Origin: an uncultured Prevotella sp. | GTDB taxonomy: Bacteria > Bacteroidota > Bacteroidia > Bacteroidales > Bacteroidaceae | Direction: 5' to 3' | Assembly: GCA_934203355.1 (NCBI GenBank) | Contig: CAKPZC010000001.1 | Location: 39,302-103,301, forward strand | Length of the DNA: 64,000 nucleotides | Shown here: in pieces, positions 1 through 9,013 of the stretch | Layout: each line of letters begins with the position of its first letter | How positions within the stretch are numbered: the first letter of the stretch is position 1 | The notes under the pieces: generated by a model | What the model was told of the DNA's origin: nothing | The model's database searches: none | The model's input: only the letters and a program-made list of their open reading frames with translations | Translations under genes and position numbers: made by a program

Positions 1-2
1 AT

Positions 3-1748
3 GTGTCAAAAGCTTTCGGTGCTCACGTGCTATTCGAAAATATTTCGTTCTCTGTAGCAGAAGGACAACACGTGGGACTGATAGCCAAAAACGGCACTGG
101 CAAATCGACACTACTCTCCATACTATCAGGTAAGGAGAACTATGATTCGGGCGACATAATATTCAAACGCGATCTAAAAGTGGGAATCCTCGAACAAGCA
201 CCAAAGTTTGACCCAGAGGAATCTGTGCTCGACGCATGCTTCAACCACCATAGCGATCCCGAAAAAGTGCTAAAAGCAAAACAGGTGCTCACTAAATTGC
301 GCATCACAGACCTTTCGCAGCCAATGGGACAATTAAGCGGAGGACAGCAAAAGCGAGTAGCTCTTGCCAATGTACTGATAACCGAACCAGACTTGCTGAT
401 ACTCGACGAGCCCACCAATCACCTGGACTTACAGATGATTGAATGGCTCGAAGGCTATCTGTCACGCGGCAACAAAACACTACTCATGGTGACACACGAC
501 CGCTACTTTCTTGACCGTGTTTGCAATATTATACTTGAACTTGACGATAAGACTGTCTACACCTATCGTGGCAATTTCGAATTCTATATGGAAAAACGCC
601 AAGAACGAATCGATGTGACCCGGGCCGAAATAGAACGCGCTAACAACCTTTACAGACGAGAACTTGAATGGATGCGGCGACAACCACAGGCACGCGGCCA
701 CAAAGCACGCTATCGCGAAGAGGCCTTCTACGACCTTGAGAGCAAGACTAAACAACGCATAGAGGAAAGACAGATGCGACTGAAATCTAAGAATGTATAC
801 ATTGGCTCAAAAATATTCGAATGCCAATATGTGTCAAAAGCGTTTGACGACAAAATCATACTTAAGGCTTTCTACTACAATTTCCAACGCTTCGAGAAAA
901 TGGGAATTGTCGGCAACAACGGCACTGGCAAATCTACATTCATAAAAATGCTACTTGGCATGGTGCCACCAGATAGTGGAAAGTTTGACATTGGCGAGAC
1001 CGTGCGTTTCGGCTACTTCTCGCAAGAAGGAATGAAGTTTGACGAACAGCAGAAAGTAATTGATGTTATCACCTCCATTGCCGACTACATAGACTACGGA
1101 GGAGGCAAACACATCACGGCATCACAACTGTTGCAGCACTTCTTATTTACACCTGAACAGCAGCACGACTACGTCTATAAACTAAGTGGCGGCGAACGTC
1201 GCAAACTCTACTTATGCACAGTACTGATGCATAACCCCAACTTTCTCGTTCTCGACGAGCCTACAAACGATCTCGACATTCAGACACTCGAAGTACTTGA
1301 GGAATATCTACAGGATTTCCCAGGATGTGTTATCATCGTGTCGCACGACCGATTCTTCATGGACAAAATTGTTGACCACCTACTTGTATTCCAAGGCGAA
1401 GGCGAAATCAAGGACTTCCCAGGTAACTACACCCAATACAGAGAATGGGAATCACTAAAGCCTAAGGAATCAACTGCCAATAAAACAATTAATGATAAAA
1501 AGGAAAAGCGCGAATTTGTTGGAGAACAACGACGCAAGAAAACATACAAAGAAAAATGCGAGTTTGAACAACTGGAAAAGGATATTGCTGCACTTGAAAA
1601 AGAGCTAAAGGATATTGAGAAAGCTCTATGTAGCGGAACACTATCCATTGACGAACTTACAGAAAAGAGCAAACGACTGCCAACGGCGAAAGAAGAACTT
1701 GAAGATAAAGAAATGAGATGGCTTGAACTGTCGGAAATCGACGGATAA
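3..1748 (+). CDS. ABC-F family ATPase, Uup-like (5' end outside window)
   Basis: Soluble tandem-ATPase protein of the ABC-F family. These proteins lack membrane segments and act on ribosomes or nucleic acid rather than in transport. The reading frame is open to the window edge and the first visible codons encode SKAFGAHVLFENISF, so about 10 N-terminal residues lie upstream. The first ABC domain shows Walker A KNGTGKST (about residues 29-36), signature LSGGQQKR and Walker B LLILDEPTNHLD. The second shows GNNGTGKST, LSGGERRK and FLVLDEPTNDLD. The charged Lys/Glu-rich C-terminal 80 residues look like the coiled-coil DNA-binding tail of Uup, which separates it from the EttA-like protein at 39528-41225. 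It converges on the pseudouridine synthase gene, with a long hairpin between them. The family is certain; the Uup subgroup is inferred from the tail. Confidence 0.9.
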   Translation: MSKAFGAHVLFENISFSVAEGQHVGLIAKNGTGKSTLLSILSGKENYDSGDIIFKRDLKVGILEQAPKFDPEESVLDACFNHHSDPEKVLKAKQVLTKLRITDLSQPMGQLSGGQQKRVALANVLITEPDLLILDEPTNHLDLQMIEWLEGYLSRGNKTLLMVTHDRYFLDRVCNIILELDDKTVYTYRGNFEFYMEKRQERIDVTRAEIERANNLYRRELEWMRRQPQARGHKARYREEAFYDLESKTKQRIEERQMRLKSKNVYIGSKIFECQYVSKAFDDKIILKAFYYNFQRFEKMGIVGNNGTGKSTFIKMLLGMVPPDSGKFDIGETVRFGYFSQEGMKFDEQQKVIDVITSIADYIDYGGGKHITASQLLQHFLFTPEQQHDYVYKLSGGERRKLYLCTVLMHNPNFLVLDEPTNDLDIQTLEVLEEYLQDFPGCVIIVSHDRFFMDKIVDHLLVFQGEGEIKDFPGNYTQYREWESLKPKESTANKTINDKKEKREFVGEQRRKKTYKEKCEFEQLEKDIAALEKELKDIEKALCSGTLSIDELTEKSKRLPTAKEELEDKEMRWLELSEIDG

Positions 1749-1758
1749 AGAGTTTATT

Positions 1759-1819
1759 GTGTGTGTCAAAACAGAAATTATAAAGAATATAAATCATTGT
1801 AATTTCTTTTGACACACAC
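1759..1819. terminator. Bidirectional terminator hairpin
   Basis: Inverted repeat with arms GTGTGTGTCAAAA (1759-1771) and TTTTGACACACAC (1807-1819), extended inward by GAAATTA/TAATTTC. It lies between two converging genes (ABC-F and RluA-type) and could end transcription from both sides, although U tracts are weak. Confidence 0.7.
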
Positions 1820-1831
1820 CATATAATAAAT

Positions 1832-2740
1832 TTACTTAAACAGACTCTTAAAAGATGTAGGTATTGGTGTCGCAAACTCCATGCGCTCACCCGTTACAGG
1901 ATGGACAAAACATAACATGTAGGCATGAAGACACAGACGATGAAGTGGGTCGTCACCATTACCATATTTCACATCACCACATACAGGATGCGACATATCT
2001 GCCGAATGCACACGTATCTGATTTTTACGTCCTGTCTCAAGACGATACTCCACAAGAGAGTGTTCCGTAGTGCGATTGAGCACACGATAGTGTGTGACAG
2101 CATACTTACCACCATTGTCAACAGGCGATGAATATGTCACGTAAGCTTTACTGTCCTTCAACCAGTTGGCCACAGTTCCTTCAGCATTCTCCATCTCTCC
2201 ACTCACAACAGCCACATAACGTCGGTCGTATACTATCTGATGCCAATTGTGCTCAAGAATCTGCTCTGTGTCAATATCCTTGGCATAAATCATTAGTCCA
2301 CTCGTGTCACGGTCGAGACGGTGAACAACATGAGCGCGGCATTTTTGGTGTGACTTTTGGAAATAGTCATCAAGCACCGACTTGACGTTAAGGGTTGAGT
2401 GTCCTGCCGCCATAGACAGAATACCTATATTTTTCTCGACTACCACAATCCAGCGGTCTTCATATACAATCTTCACATAACGGCTCTTGAAAGTATTGTT
2501 ATTCTTACGGCGACTCACCATAACCTTGTCACCAACATTAAGCTGCGTATCAAACTGCGTCACTACTTTGCCGTTGACCTTTATACCACGTCCTTGTAGT
2601 GTGGCCTTCAGTTTATTGCGACTCTCGCTGACATTATTTATCAAAAACTCAAGTAAAGGAGCCTTGTTGCCTGCATTTACAACATATTGGGCATAATCGC
2701 CACCCTGCGTTGTGTGGAAATTACTGTTTTGTCTTGCCAT
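1832..2740 (-). CDS. RluA-family pseudouridine synthase
   Basis: Isomerises specific uridines in rRNA or tRNA to pseudouridine. At 302 aa it has the usual RluC/RluD-type build: an N-terminal S4 RNA-binding domain (about residues 25-85, including GRGIKVNGKVV) followed by the catalytic domain. The signature HRLDRDTSGLMIYAK near residue 140 contains the catalytic Asp. Later blocks ETGRKNQIRVH and HPVCGDVKYG are also typical. A TAACTTTGC box at 2768-2776 on the minus strand gives it a possible promoter of its own, although it lies only 42 bp behind the kinase-like gene. The target site cannot be read from the sequence. Confidence 0.93.
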   Translation of the reverse strand: MARQNSNFHTTQGGDYAQYVVNAGNKAPLLEFLINNVSESRNKLKATLQGRGIKVNGKVVTQFDTQLNVGDKVMVSRRKNNNTFKSRYVKIVYEDRWIVVVEKNIGILSMAAGHSTLNVKSVLDDYFQKSHQKCRAHVVHRLDRDTSGLMIYAKDIDTEQILEHNWHQIVYDRRYVAVVSGEMENAEGTVANWLKDSKAYVTYSSPVDNGGKYAVTHYRVLNRTTEHSLVEYRLETGRKNQIRVHSADMSHPVCGDVKYGNGDDPLHRLCLHAYMLCFVHPVTGERMEFATPIPTSFKSLFK

Positions 2741-2767
2741 ATTTATTTTTCTTTATTATTTTCAGAT

Positions 2768-2776
2768 GCAAAGTTA
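2768..2776 (-). promoter_or_regulatory. -7 box upstream of the RluA-family gene
   Basis: TAACTTTGC on the minus strand, 28 bp before the start codon at 2740. It matches the Bacteroidetes TAnnTTTG element; no clear -33 TTTG was found. Confidence 0.5.
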
Positions 2777-2782
2777 CTACAT

Positions 2783-5700
2783 TTATTGAGAATTCACAAC
2801 ATTTACATTATCTCTGTTTTTATCAACAAATCTTTTTCCGCAATCTTCCATATCCCATATAGCCCGAGGCATCTTCAGTTCCACAACCAGCTTGCCTGAA
2901 ACATTTCTGGCGAATATGCCTGATGCACGTGATCCTGTGAACTCGCCAAAATCGCGCATTATCTGGCAACATACAAGAAAGTCGACATCTGGAGTGGATG
3001 TTGAAAACAGTCGTGTATCACCCCCCTTATAGCCAGGTAAAGAGACACTTATCAATATATATTCATTATTCTTGCTATCGATGTCAAGTTGAAGCTTCTT
3101 ACCAGTATTTTTCTTTTTCAACAACACAAACAGATAGTCAAATTCGTCTCTAATACCTGTAAATGTAACCATATTATTCCCTATAATGTTGGCTGCCTGA
3201 GATATTAAAGTAGTGTACAACAACCTGTAATAATCCACAAGTTGGTCGAGCATAGCCACATTGTCGGCATTATAGCCATTCATTACAAGTTGTTTAAGTC
3301 GCGAAGGATAATACATCGTCTCGTGCTTAAGCGACGAAAGACAATTGTCTAATACATTATTGACAACATAGTAGCGATCGCCGTCAAGTGACAGGTGAGT
3401 ATTCTCATCATGCAACAATTCAACATCCCGTTGCCGTTGTCTGGCATTTTTCACATCAGCCTCAAGACACTCACACATTTCATCATAGAGTTTCTGTAAG
3501 ATTTCCGGACAAGAACCATTACGGTTATCTTTAAAAGCCCATATCTTATGTATTTGCGCCAACTTCTCTACAGAATCTATTGTTTTATTGCCAATCACTT
3601 TATTCGCCGCATTGATATTGTCAATATATCGATAATAGGACATTCTATGACGATAATACAAAAAATAATAAGCAGGGAAAATGCCTACAAACAAAACTAC
3701 AAGCACAATTATAGCAACGTTGCGGTTGCTTTCGGCACGTTGCATTGAACGCACATACGACGACAGAGAATTGTCGGCACTACACTCACGAAACAGCTGT
3801 GTATAAACAGCGTTATTGTAAGCATATAAACTCCAACGGTGTAAAGCAAGGGCGGCAACAGCGGCCTCATTGCGCACGTCAAGAATCACACTATAGTCAA
3901 CCGTGTCTCCACGGCTAAACCACTCTAGTTCTGCTGCTGTAGCGGCATAATCACCATCAAGACACATAAGCAAAAATTCTCCATTATTATTGCCTTTTGT
4001 GCTATGGTACACTTCATTGACAACATTAATACAACTATCGGCAAACATAAGAGTACGAACATAATCGCCTTTAACATTAGAAAAATACGCGCTATCGGCA
4101 TATATTCCAGCACGAGAATACAGCTGTCTGACTTTATCATCTGCAGTATAAGCTGGACTTGCAACAAGCTTTATTACAGACGCAAGTGTCACAATGACAA
4201 AAGCCAGGCACCTCATCATACCTAATGGAAGACGGAAATAGAAACGGCTTCCCTTGCCTTCATTACTCTCTACCCCAATTGTACACACATTAAAAAACGA
4301 ACTCAATTTGCGATATTTTTCAATAATACCTTTGCAGTTTATAAGTCCATAGCCATGACCTCCCTCCTTTGAAGTGTCCTTGCTGTCATTGACTACACGA
4401 CGCAAGAATACCTCACGCGCCTGTTCCTTCGACAAACCCTTCCCAGTATCTGCAACCGAAATTTCCACATATTCAGGCGTTGTTGTGGCAAATACACTTA
4501 CAAGTCCACCATCAGGAGTGAAACGTCGTGCATTTCCGGTAAGAGTATTGAGCATAAATAAGGTGAGAGTAAAATCAGCCTTGACTACTGCATCAGTAGC
4601 AATCACCTCTAAATTCACCCCCTTCATACGAAAGTTAGAACTACTTCCATGAATAGTATCAAACAAACGTTGCACAGGAAAGCTCTCAATGTTAAGACAG
4701 AAATCGCCCTGCCGCAACTGTATCCAATGAGTCAACTGGCGGTTGGCATTCTCTATGGCATCCGTAATTTGAGATATATAGACAAAACGTGCCTCACATT
4801 CATCCGCATCACTAACAGCCGACATTTTAAGCAAACATTTTACCTCATGAGCCATACGGTTGATAAGAGGCAACACCGACGAGGCTAGCAACACCTTAGC
4901 CCGTTGCTCTATATTACGCTCTCGGTAACGTGAAAGACGATTTGACTGTACCACAACCGTCTCCTCCATTTCTTCTTTCTCTTCATTAAAAATACGCTCT
5001 TCTTCAGAAAACTGTTTCTTCAACAAGTCCAGTGGCTGCCGCAATATATCAACCGAATACCCATTATTATGCTTATGGCGCATATAACCAAAATACACAA
5101 GCAGACTAACAACAACAACAATAGCCAACAATACAAGCCCTATCATTACGTCTAGCTGCCGGAGCGAATTGTCAAGCTGCTCTACACGCGCTTCGAGTTG
5201 ACGGTCTTGGCGCGTACGTTCCTGAAGGTCAAGGTAAATATTGCGATTGTAGTCGCTTTCCGACTTACAATCCATAGCAGAATAGACTATGCTTAACTGT
5301 TCTCTTATTGATGCCACAAGGTCAGGAGCCGCATTGATAATAGTGTCGTTTGTAAGAGCATTGTTCAAGCAAACCAATGCTGACTGGTTGTCGCCAATGG
5401 CACGAAACGACTCCGACAATGTTCGCCATGCACCTGCAATCTGGTAAATGTCACCATATTTATCAAACAGCCCCAAAGCCCTTTGAGCAAGATTGCCAGC
5501 CAGAAGACTGTCGGGCATCATGTCGACATTTAAGAAATCGAACTCCTGAACATTTGAACCCATAAGAAACTCACGGTCAGCACGGTTCTGAATATGCTCA
5601 CTCAACGCCTGCATAGAATTAGCCTCCCAAAAGGCGTAATGATACTGACGCGACAGCAGATAACAACGCATAAGATAGTCAAACTCCGACTGTATTAGTT

Positions 5701-6361
5701 CGAAGTGAGATTGCGCCGACAGAATGCCCCCCGACCCCACATTATAATAATAGGCAAGCAACTGTGCGGTGTCCTTCACTACTTGTCCACTTGGATCTAT
5801 CTCATCTATAGCTTCAGCCGACTTGCGATGTTGACCTACATAGTACAAATAAGAAGAAAGAACAATCGAATACTCTGACTCTGCATAAACCATACGCTTG
5901 CGCTGACGTGGCGAAAGCATGCTGTTGTCCTCACGCAACCTGCGCATACAACTTATAGCTCGTTGGCGATAATGATAGAAATCCTTATTGTCAGAGCGAC
6001 GTTGACATAGACGCATAAGCTGGATATTAGCCACAAGACGCTCAATCTGATTATCAGTAACACGAAAAACCTTATCCAACATCGTTTTCGCCTGGACGTA
6101 GTCCATACGGGCAATGCACACAAAGGCAAGATTGTTCAAAGCCTCAGCCTCACCATCATTGTAGCCTTCGGCTAATGACAAAGCAGCCGACGCATATATT
6201 TGTGTAGAGTCAAGATTGCGATAATGATAACTATATGCGGCAGTATTGAGAGCGTCAACACGTAATGCGTCAACGCTCTTACTACAAGACGTTATTGCCG
6301 ATGACATAATTATTGAAGCCACAACGAGCAACATGCCACACACAGTTCGAAATATCCTCAT
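2783..6361 (-). CDS. Sensor-kinase-like protein: lipoprotein TPR sensor, TM, HisKA/HATPase, second TM module
   Basis: Very long (1192 aa) membrane protein. Residues 1-27 form a signal peptide ending in a lipobox-like Ser-Cys (ITSC). An alpha-helical TPR-like region follows to about residue 390, then a TM segment (about 404-428), a coiled coil, and an H-box-like MAHEVKCLL (His near residue 502). The HATPase domain has an N box in LFMLNTLTGNARRFTPDGG, G1 ADTGKGL and G2 GHGYGL (about 600-690). Unusually, a new signal-peptide-like segment starts right after the kinase core (about 713-735), then a presumed periplasmic stretch, another TM (about 880-902) and about 290 cytoplasmic residues. The tail recalls the uncharacterised Bacteroides families DUF5112/DUF5113 (from memory, unsure). 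No receiver domain and no adjacent response regulator. Probable signalling role; ligand and partner unknown. Confidence 0.75.
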   Translation of the reverse strand: MRIFRTVCGMLLVVASIIMSSAITSCSKSVDALRVDALNTAAYSYHYRNLDSTQIYASAALSLAEGYNDGEAEALNNLAFVCIARMDYVQAKTMLDKVFRVTDNQIERLVANIQLMRLCQRRSDNKDFYHYRQRAISCMRRLREDNSMLSPRQRKRMVYAESEYSIVLSSYLYYVGQHRKSAEAIDEIDPSGQVVKDTAQLLAYYYNVGSGGILSAQSHFELIQSEFDYLMRCYLLSRQYHYAFWEANSMQALSEHIQNRADREFLMGSNVQEFDFLNVDMMPDSLLAGNLAQRALGLFDKYGDIYQIAGAWRTLSESFRAIGDNQSALVCLNNALTNDTIINAAPDLVASIREQLSIVYSAMDCKSESDYNRNIYLDLQERTRQDRQLEARVEQLDNSLRQLDVMIGLVLLAIVVVVSLLVYFGYMRHKHNNGYSVDILRQPLDLLKKQFSEEERIFNEEKEEMEETVVVQSNRLSRYRERNIEQRAKVLLASSVLPLINRMAHEVKCLLKMSAVSDADECEARFVYISQITDAIENANRQLTHWIQLRQGDFCLNIESFPVQRLFDTIHGSSSNFRMKGVNLEVIATDAVVKADFTLTLFMLNTLTGNARRFTPDGGLVSVFATTTPEYVEISVADTGKGLSKEQAREVFLRRVVNDSKDTSKEGGHGYGLINCKGIIEKYRKLSSFFNVCTIGVESNEGKGSRFYFRLPLGMMRCLAFVIVTLASVIKLVASPAYTADDKVRQLYSRAGIYADSAYFSNVKGDYVRTLMFADSCINVVNEVYHSTKGNNNGEFLLMCLDGDYAATAAELEWFSRGDTVDYSVILDVRNEAAVAALALHRWSLYAYNNAVYTQLFRECSADNSLSSYVRSMQRAESNRNVAIIVLVVLFVGIFPAYYFLYYRHRMSYYRYIDNINAANKVIGNKTIDSVEKLAQIHKIWAFKDNRNGSCPEILQKLYDEMCECLEADVKNARQRQRDVELLHDENTHLSLDGDRYYVVNNVLDNCLSSLKHETMYYPSRLKQLVMNGYNADNVAMLDQLVDYYRLLYTTLISQAANIIGNNMVTFTGIRDEFDYLFVLLKKKNTGKKLQLDIDSKNNEYILISVSLPGYKGGDTRLFSTSTPDVDFLVCCQIMRDFGEFTGSRASGIFARNVSGKLVVELKMPRAIWDMEDCGKRFVDKNRDNVNVVNSQ

Positions 6362-6397
6362 ATACGATAAATTTAGTGTTTATCAAAAAATGAACAT

Positions 6398-6430
6398 ACA
6401 AAAGTAACAATATTTTCATTGACACACAAA
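6398..6430 (-). promoter_or_regulatory. Promoter of the sensor-kinase-like gene
   Basis: Minus-strand TACTTTTGT (6398-6406) with TTTG at 6427-6430, 20 bp upstream. It is divergent from the LacI-type gene promoter at 6470-6478, so both start from the same intergenic region. Confidence 0.65.
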
Positions 6431-6469
6431 AAAAAAGCCTGTGCTTTCACACAATTCAAGTTTTTATCG

Positions 6470-6478
6470 TATCTTTGC
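6470..6478 (+). promoter_or_regulatory. Promoter -7 box of the LacI-type regulator
   Basis: TATCTTTGC, a full match to the Bacteroidetes TAnnTTTG box, about 70 bp before the ATG at 6548. A TTTC at 6445-6448 sits at a suitable -33 distance. Confidence 0.65.
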
Positions 6479-6547
6479 AAATAAAAATAGCGCATACCAC
6501 TAAAAGCAAATAGAGAATCAAGAATCGCAAATTGCAACGTTTTGTAA

Positions 6548-7609
6548 ATGGAAAAAATAAGAATCAAAGATATTGCTGAAAGAGCTGGTGTTTCCGTAGG
6601 CACAGTAGACCGGGTTTTGCACAACAGACCAAATGTTTCATTACCTGCAAGAGAAAAGGTTGAGCAAGCTCTCAAAGAGATGAACTATCAGCCAAATGTT
6701 TATGCGAGCGCATTGGCATACAATAAGTCTTACGTGTTCAATATGCTTATTCCACAACATGAATCAGAAGCTTATTGGGAGGAAATAGAACAAGGAGTAA
6801 GAAAAGCCATTGAAGTAAGACGCGATTTCCATATCGACGTAAAACTAATGTATTATGAGCGTTTCAACAACGATTCATTCATAAATTGCTACAAAGAGTG
6901 CCTTGACTCCAACCCTAACGGAGTTATCATAGTTCCAGTAGAAATAGATACCACACGCAAGTTTACAGACGAGCTACATAATAGACAGATTCCATTCATA
7001 CTGCTCGACTCATACTTGCCCGACTTGAAACCTCTCTCATTTTTTGGCCAGGATTCTTTCTGCAGCGGATATTTCGCAGCAAAGATGCTCATGCTTATCG
7101 CTGCTGACCAAAAGGAAATAATGCTTCTCAAGCGCATAAAGAATGGACACGTCACCAGCAAACAGCAGGTAAACCGTGAGGTAGGATTCCGCCACTACAT
7201 GCACGATCATTTCCCAAGTGTAAAAATAACCGAGCTCTGCCTTCCATTTAAAGGCACAAGAAATGAATATGACGCTATGCTTAAGGAATTCTTCGAAAGC
7301 CACGCTGATGTCCACCATTGTATCACCCTCAACTCTAAAGCCCATATCGTGGGCGAATACCTATTGCGAAACAATATGCGCGACATACAGATTATGGGAT
7401 ACGATATGGTAGCAAAAAATGCAGAATGTCTGCGACAAGGAAGCATCTCGTTCCTTATAGCCCAGCACGGCTATCAGCAAGGTTATAGTTGTGTCGACAC
7501 ATTGTTCAAAGCTATTGTATTGCGCAAGAAAGTCCAACCAGTCAACTATATGCCTATAGAGTTGCTAACTAAAGAAAATGTGGACTTCTATCGCCGCACC
7601 CAATTGTAA
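6548..7609 (+). CDS. LacI-family transcriptional regulator
   Basis: DNA-binding regulator of the LacI/GalR family, 353 aa. The N-terminal helix-turn-helix reads IKDIAERAGVSVGTVDRVLH (about residues 5-24), followed by the hinge helix and a periplasmic-binding-protein-like effector domain. The SVGTVDRVLHNR variant (instead of SxxTVSRVLN) is common in Bacteroidetes members whose effector domain resembles sugar-binding proteins. The effector cannot be named. An NhaC-type antiporter follows 81 bp downstream on the same strand, with an 11-bp inverted repeat between them; it may be the target or simply a neighbour. Confidence 0.9.
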   Translation: MEKIRIKDIAERAGVSVGTVDRVLHNRPNVSLPAREKVEQALKEMNYQPNVYASALAYNKSYVFNMLIPQHESEAYWEEIEQGVRKAIEVRRDFHIDVKLMYYERFNNDSFINCYKECLDSNPNGVIIVPVEIDTTRKFTDELHNRQIPFILLDSYLPDLKPLSFFGQDSFCSGYFAAKMLMLIAADQKEIMLLKRIKNGHVTSKQQVNREVGFRHYMHDHFPSVKITELCLPFKGTRNEYDAMLKEFFESHADVHHCITLNSKAHIVGEYLLRNNMRDIQIMGYDMVAKNAECLRQGSISFLIAQHGYQQGYSCVDTLFKAIVLRKKVQPVNYMPIELLTKENVDFYRRTQL

Positions 7610-7632
7610 ATAAAAGCATCATAAAAACATAT

Positions 7633-7675
7633 TGTGCCAAAACAAGAACAACATACAGTTCAAGGTTTTGGCACA
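7633..7675 (+). terminator. 11-bp inverted repeat between lacI-type and nhaC-like genes
   Basis: Perfect arms TGTGCCAAAAC (7633-7643) and GTTTTGGCACA (7665-7675) with a 21-nt loop, followed by T-rich sequence. It may terminate the regulator transcript. The long loop also leaves open a two-half-site operator for the regulator itself. Confidence 0.5.
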
Positions 7676-7690
7676 TTTATTATTTATATA

Positions 7691-8974
7691 ATGACAAACA
7701 GAAAAGGTATTTTAGCATTAAGCCCACTCCTCGTATTCCTCACAGTTTATCTTGTAACATCTATTGTTGCCGGCGACTTCTACAAAATTCCTATAAGTGT
7801 GGCGTTTATGATATCAAGCATTTATGCCATAAGCATATCTGCAAGAAAATTTGGTCTGAAAAAAAGCATAGAAATTTTCAATAATGGAGCAAGCAAACAA
7901 AACATCATGCTCATGCTGTGGATATTCATACTTGCCGGAGCTTTCGCCAACGGCGCAAGGTCAATAGGCTCAGTGGATGCCACTGTCAACCTCATGCTAT
8001 CAATTCTTCCACAAAACATGGTGCTGCCTGGACTTTTTCTTGCCACATGCTTCATAAGCCTGTCTATCGGCACAAGTGTCGGCACAATAGTTGCCCTTGT
8101 GCCTATTGCGGCAGGATTGGCACAAACTACCGGCTCAAACATTACCCTTATGACGGCAGTGGTGGTAGGTGGCGCATTTTTCGGCGACAACCTCTCATTT
8201 ATCTCCGACACAACAATAGCTGCCACAAGTTCGCAAGGATGCAGTATGAAAGACAAGTTTCGTGTCAACTTCTTCATCACATCACCTGCTGCCATATTGG
8301 CACTTCTTGTCTACACCTGTCTCGGAATGGATTTAAAGCCTATCACAAGTTCAAACTCTATAGAATTTGCTAAAGTAATACCATATTTCGCTGTCCTCGC
8401 AACAGCTATAGCAGGAATGAACGTCATGATTGTACTATCTATCGGAATTCTGCTCACTGGTGTCATTGGCATAGCATCGGGATGTCTCGGACTGTTTGAC
8501 TGGTTTCATTCCATGGGCGACGGCATAATGTCGATGGGCGAATTAATAATCGTAACAATGCTTGCCGGCGGTATGTTTGAAATTGTGAAAAGCAAGGGAG
8601 GCATCGACTACATTATCGAGAAAATATCATCGCATATCCACGGAAGACGTGGAGCCGAGGCGGTTGTCGGAATGCTCGTAGCCAGCATCGACGTATGTAC
8701 AGCAAACAATACTGTAGCCATCATTTCGGTTGGAGGTATAGCACGTAAAATTAGTGAGAAATTCGGCATAGACAAAAGAAAAACTGCAAGTTTGCTCGAC
8801 ACATGCTCATGCTGCATGCAGGGAATCATTCCTTACGGAGCGCAAATGCTAATGGCGTCGGGGCTTGCCAAAATCAATCCTATAAGTATCATACCCTATC
8901 TATATTATCCATTTGCGCTGATTGTGTGCGTGATAATGGCAATAACCATGCGTTTGCCAAGACGTTACTCATAA
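7691..8974 (+). CDS. NhaC-family Na+/H+ antiporter-like membrane protein
   Basis: Polytopic inner-membrane protein of about 427 aa with at least ten hydrophobic segments. Family-typical sequences include SIGTSVGTIVALVPIA and VVVGGAFFGDNLSFISDTT, the conserved Asp-containing region of NhaC-type antiporters. I chose the ATG at 7691 (MTNRKGILALSP) over a GTG at 7634, because the upstream stretch is the inverted repeat and codes for a non-hydrophobic, unfamiliar N terminus. It lies downstream of the LacI-type regulator. The actual substrate (Na+, or an organic anion as in malate/lactate exchange) is not determinable here. Confidence 0.85.
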   Translation: MTNRKGILALSPLLVFLTVYLVTSIVAGDFYKIPISVAFMISSIYAISISARKFGLKKSIEIFNNGASKQNIMLMLWIFILAGAFANGARSIGSVDATVNLMLSILPQNMVLPGLFLATCFISLSIGTSVGTIVALVPIAAGLAQTTGSNITLMTAVVVGGAFFGDNLSFISDTTIAATSSQGCSMKDKFRVNFFITSPAAILALLVYTCLGMDLKPITSSNSIEFAKVIPYFAVLATAIAGMNVMIVLSIGILLTGVIGIASGCLGLFDWFHSMGDGIMSMGELIIVTMLAGGMFEIVKSKGGIDYIIEKISSHIHGRRGAEAVVGMLVASIDVCTANNTVAIISVGGIARKISEKFGIDKRKTASLLDTCSCCMQGIIPYGAQMLMASGLAKINPISIIPYLYYPFALIVCVIMAITMRLPRRYS

Positions 8975-9013
8975 CCAAGTGCTAATAAATCACACTAAAA
9001 AATCCGAGAAACT

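Noticed and set aside
7634..7690. GTG start extending the NhaC-like protein by 19 residues
   Set aside because: The extension is encoded by the 11-bp inverted repeat; the ATG at 7691 gives a normal family N terminus.
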